DNA from: Ravibacter sp964559125 | GTDB lineage: Bacteria > Bacteroidota > Bacteroidia > Cytophagales > Spirosomataceae | Reading direction: 5' to 3' | Assembly (NCBI GenBank): GCA_964559125.1 | Contig: CAZLGW010000028.1 | Location: 10,998 to 74,997, forward strand | Length of the DNA stretch: 64,000 nucleotides | Part shown: one piece after another, positions 62,183 through 64,000 of the stretch | How the letters are laid out: every line of letters starts with the position of its first letter | Position numbering within the stretch: position 1 is the first letter of the stretch | Notes under the pieces: model-generated | Told to the model about the DNA's origin: nothing | The model's input: only the letters and a program-made list of their open reading frames with translations | Databases searched by the model: none | Position numbers and translations under genes: made by a program

Positions 62183-63067
62183 ATGATTTCAAAATTTACA
62201 TCTTGCGCGTTACTGCTAACGACGCTGGCATTTCTGGGTTGTGACAGATATAAGACCAAGATCACCGATAGCGGCCTGAAGTACCAGATACATGACCATA
62301 AGGAAGGAGAACGCCAGGTTAAGGTGGGGGACGTCGTTTCCTTTCATCTCGTTCTTAAAAACAGCGATGATTCGGTATTGAACGATACCTATAAAAGCGC
62401 CAATCCGATCAGGATGATGTACCAGCAGCCTGAGTTCCAGGGGAGCTTCGAAGAAGGGTTGGGTATGCTTTCGGTAGGCGACAGCGCAACTTTCTATGTA
62501 AATGCCGACAGCATGTTCGCCAAGATGAACCAGCCGCTTCCGCCTATTATCAAGAAGGGGTCCGACCTGATGTTCAGGGTGAAACTGCTTAATGCCCAGA
62601 CTCCGGATGAATTTAAGAAGGCCAGGGACGAAGAGATGGAATCTCAGAAAGGAGTTCAGGATGAGATCATCAAAAAATATCTCGCAGACAGCAGCCTTGC
62701 TGAGAAAGCGACCCGCAGCGAGACGGGGCTTTACTATATCGTAACCAAGCCTGGCGACGGTAAAAAGCCCTCTGACGGCGATAAAGTAACTGTGCACTAC
62801 ACAGGTTCCCTGCTGGATGGTACCGTTTTTGACGGTTCGCAGCTCCCCGAGCGGGAAGGGAATCCTTTTGAATTTAACGTAGGAGTAGGCATGGTGATAC
62901 CCGGTTGGGATGAGGGATTGAAAGGGATGTCGAAGGGAGAGAAGGGAATCCTTATCATACCCTCTGCTCTGGCTTACGGGCCTGACGGCTCCGGACCTAT
63001 CCCGCCGAATTCGGTGCTGCGGTTTGATCTGGAACTGGTGGATTTTTCTTCCCCTGCAAAGAAATAG
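62183..63067 (+). CDS. FKBP-type peptidyl-prolyl isomerase lipoprotein (two FKBP domains)
   Basis: A 294-residue exported folding catalyst with a lipoprotein signal (LAFLGC, Cys at about 20; start M at 62183). The C-terminal FKBP domain (from VHYTGSLLDGTVFDGS to VLRFDLELVDF) has the rotamase core. The N-terminal half (about 25-125: VKVGDVVSFHLVLKN to MFRVKLLNAQTP) resembles a second, degenerate FKBP domain lacking the VHYTG strand. A terminator follows. Confidence 0.88.
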   Translation: MISKFTSCALLLTTLAFLGCDRYKTKITDSGLKYQIHDHKEGERQVKVGDVVSFHLVLKNSDDSVLNDTYKSANPIRMMYQQPEFQGSFEEGLGMLSVGDSATFYVNADSMFAKMNQPLPPIIKKGSDLMFRVKLLNAQTPDEFKKARDEEMESQKGVQDEIIKKYLADSSLAEKATRSETGLYYIVTKPGDGKKPSDGDKVTVHYTGSLLDGTVFDGSQLPEREGNPFEFNVGVGMVIPGWDEGLKGMSKGEKGILIIPSALAYGPDGSGPIPPNSVLRFDLELVDFSSPAKK

Positions 63068-63085
63068 TTCTGACACTACATAACG

Positions 63086-63118
63086 ATCCCCTGGATGAAA
63101 GTTCAGGGGATTTTTTTA
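63086..63118 (+). terminator. Intrinsic terminator after the FKBP gene
   Basis: ATCCCCTG at 63086-63093 pairs with CAGGGGAT at 63104-63111, followed by a 7-T run. Confidence 0.9.
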
Positions 63119-63148
63119 TTATTACCTTCGTCTTATTCCTGTTTTCAT

Positions 63149-63742
63149 ATGCGCACTCTTTGTTTTGCTACCCACAATGCCCATAAGCTGAAAGAAATCC
63201 AGAATATCCTTGGAAACGGGGTGAACTTGCTCACCCTTGGACAGATCGGCTGTTTTGACGAAATCGAGGAGCCTTTTGATACCATCGCGGCGAATTCGGA
63301 AGCCAAAGCCAGGTTTATATGGGAGAAGTATAAGATGGATAATTTTGCCGACGACAGCGGACTGGTCATCCCGGCGCTGAAGGGCGAACCGGGCGTGCTT
63401 TCAGCCCGTTATGCCGGTCCGGAGAGGGACGATAAGGCTAATATAAGACTGGTTTGGGAGCGTCTGCGGGGATTGGATACCGGTGCGTATTTTGTCACTG
63501 TCATCACGCTGATCCTGGACGGCAATACCTATGTTTTTGAGGGAAGAGCGTACGGCAATATCCTTTTTGAGGAAAAAGGGGAAAACGGCTTTGGTTATGA
63601 TCCCGTTTTCCTGCCGGAGGGATCCGACCGGACTTTCGCGGAAATGTCGCTCGATGAAAAATCGAAACTCAGTCACCGGGCTAAGGCTTTCAACCAGCTA
63701 AAAGAGTTTTTGCAGGGGCAGCAGGTCTTCCCCGAAACCTAA
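63149..63742 (+). CDS. rdgB: Non-canonical purine NTP pyrophosphatase (RdgB/HAM1)
   Basis: A 197-residue house-cleaning enzyme that hydrolyses ITP, dITP and XTP to keep them out of nucleic acids. Seen: FATHNAHKLKEIQ, ADDSGLVIPAL, GVLSARYAG, GENGFGYDPVFLPEG and KSKLSHRAKAF, in the family order. The start at 63149 (MRTLCFATHN) fits; the longer frame from 63095 adds 18 residues without homology. Confidence 0.95.
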   Translation: MRTLCFATHNAHKLKEIQNILGNGVNLLTLGQIGCFDEIEEPFDTIAANSEAKARFIWEKYKMDNFADDSGLVIPALKGEPGVLSARYAGPERDDKANIRLVWERLRGLDTGAYFVTVITLILDGNTYVFEGRAYGNILFEEKGENGFGYDPVFLPEGSDRTFAEMSLDEKSKLSHRAKAFNQLKEFLQGQQVFPET

Positions 63743-63789
63743 CCATCAATACCTGACAGCGATCACCTAACACCTATAATCAACATATC

Positions 63790-64000
63790 ATGGGAAATTA
63801 CAATCAAAAGACCTTTCTGGTGAACGGCACGGAGCCCTTTGACATAAAAAAAGCGCCAACCCGTATCAAGGATGTCTACGACGACAAAAAGGAATATGAA
63901 GAGATGCTTGCCGGGTCTATCCGGGACCTCGACGAAATGCAGAACATGATGTACGCCCATAACCGCTACGGGCTGCTGGTGATCTTCCAGGCGCTGGATG
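63790..64000 (+). CDS. Polyphosphate kinase 2 family protein, N-terminal part (cut by window edge)
   Basis: Only the first 70 residues are inside the window. MYAHNRYGLLVIFQALD is the start of the PPK2 P-loop domain (the Walker A lysines follow beyond the edge), preceded by EYEEMLAGSIRDLDEMQNM. PPK2 enzymes transfer phosphate between polyphosphate and nucleotides. The ATG at 63790 follows rdgB by 47 bp. The rest, including the class assignment, is outside the window. Confidence 0.75.
   Translation, partial: MGNYNQKTFLVNGTEPFDIKKAPTRIKDVYDDKKEYEEMLAGSIRDLDEMQNMMYAHNRYGLLVIFQALD

Noticed and set aside
1..64000. CRISPR arrays, rRNA, tRNA, insertion sequences and phage genes
   Set aside because: No direct-repeat array, rRNA segment, cloverleaf or transposase-like gene was recognised on either strand.

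Overview
The window reads as a chromosomal segment of a Bacteroidota bacterium, most likely of the Cytophagales (a Dyadobacter or Spirosoma relative). That placement is inference. It rests on three secreted proteins with C-terminal sorting domains of the type IX secretion system (T9SS), a TPR/HTH membrane regulator typical of the phylum, a RadA, TypA, ClpX, DnaJ and RecJ set with the phylum's usual features, and many promoter-like sites fitting the Bacteroidota -7 consensus TAnnTTTG (often TAACTTTGC). No rRNA, tRNA, CRISPR array, transposase or phage gene was seen. Coding density is high, with several convergent gene pairs whose 3' ends touch or overlap.

Layout. 1-2.5 kb: start of HMG-CoA lyase (cut by the window edge), a beta-barrel protein and radA. 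2.5-5.2 kb: a four-gene minus-strand operon made of a PqqD-like protein, a lasso-peptide B2-type protease, an HPr-kinase-like kinase and a nucleotidyltransferase. This is the tailoring and maturation half of a lasso-peptide (RiPP) cluster, with no macrolactam synthetase, exporter or recognisable precursor in the window. 5.5-6.0 kb: a toxin-antitoxin pair. 6.0-11.5 kb: a membrane TPR/HTH regulator and a 1213-residue beta-helix T9SS cargo. 11.5-17.3 kb: lytic transglycosylase, CoA-transferase, PhyH-type dioxygenase, SGNH esterase and acyl-CoA dehydrogenase. 17.4-22.2 kb: NAD(P)-binding protein, ArsC-like protein, then proB-proA and an M14 peptidase. 22.2-24.8 kb: a second toxin-antitoxin pair and typA. 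24.9-27.9 kb: an Lrp/AsnC regulator divergent from the threonine-degradation pair tdh and kbl.

27.9-31.5 kb: nuoL and nuoM standing alone, with no nuoN or other complex I genes beside them. 31.8-36.3 kb: a secreted CotH-type kinase with a G9 tract upstream, then recJ. 36.5-43.5 kb: clpX, uvrA, queG, grpE and dnaJ. A palindromic repeat between clpX and uvrA seems to carry the uvrA -7 box. 43.6-47.1 kb: secreted lipase, cell-wall amidase and a lamin-tail T9SS cargo. 47.3-53.3 kb: a complete tolC, adaptor and RND efflux operon. 53.9-58.5 kb: arginine decarboxylase-like enzyme, a small lipoprotein, a HAD phosphatase, and a Tat-exported small subunit with a GMC oxidoreductase. 58.8-64 kb: prolyl oligopeptidase, nrnA-like phosphoesterase, FKBP lipoprotein, rdgB, and the start of a PPK2 polyphosphate kinase cut by the window edge.

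Most of the content is ordinary core metabolism and maintenance. The parts most worth following up are the cyclase-less lasso-like cassette (2463-5205), the T9SS cargos with a shared stalk module, the orphan nuoLM pair, the Lrp/tdh/kbl arrangement, and the palindromic repeat in front of uvrA.
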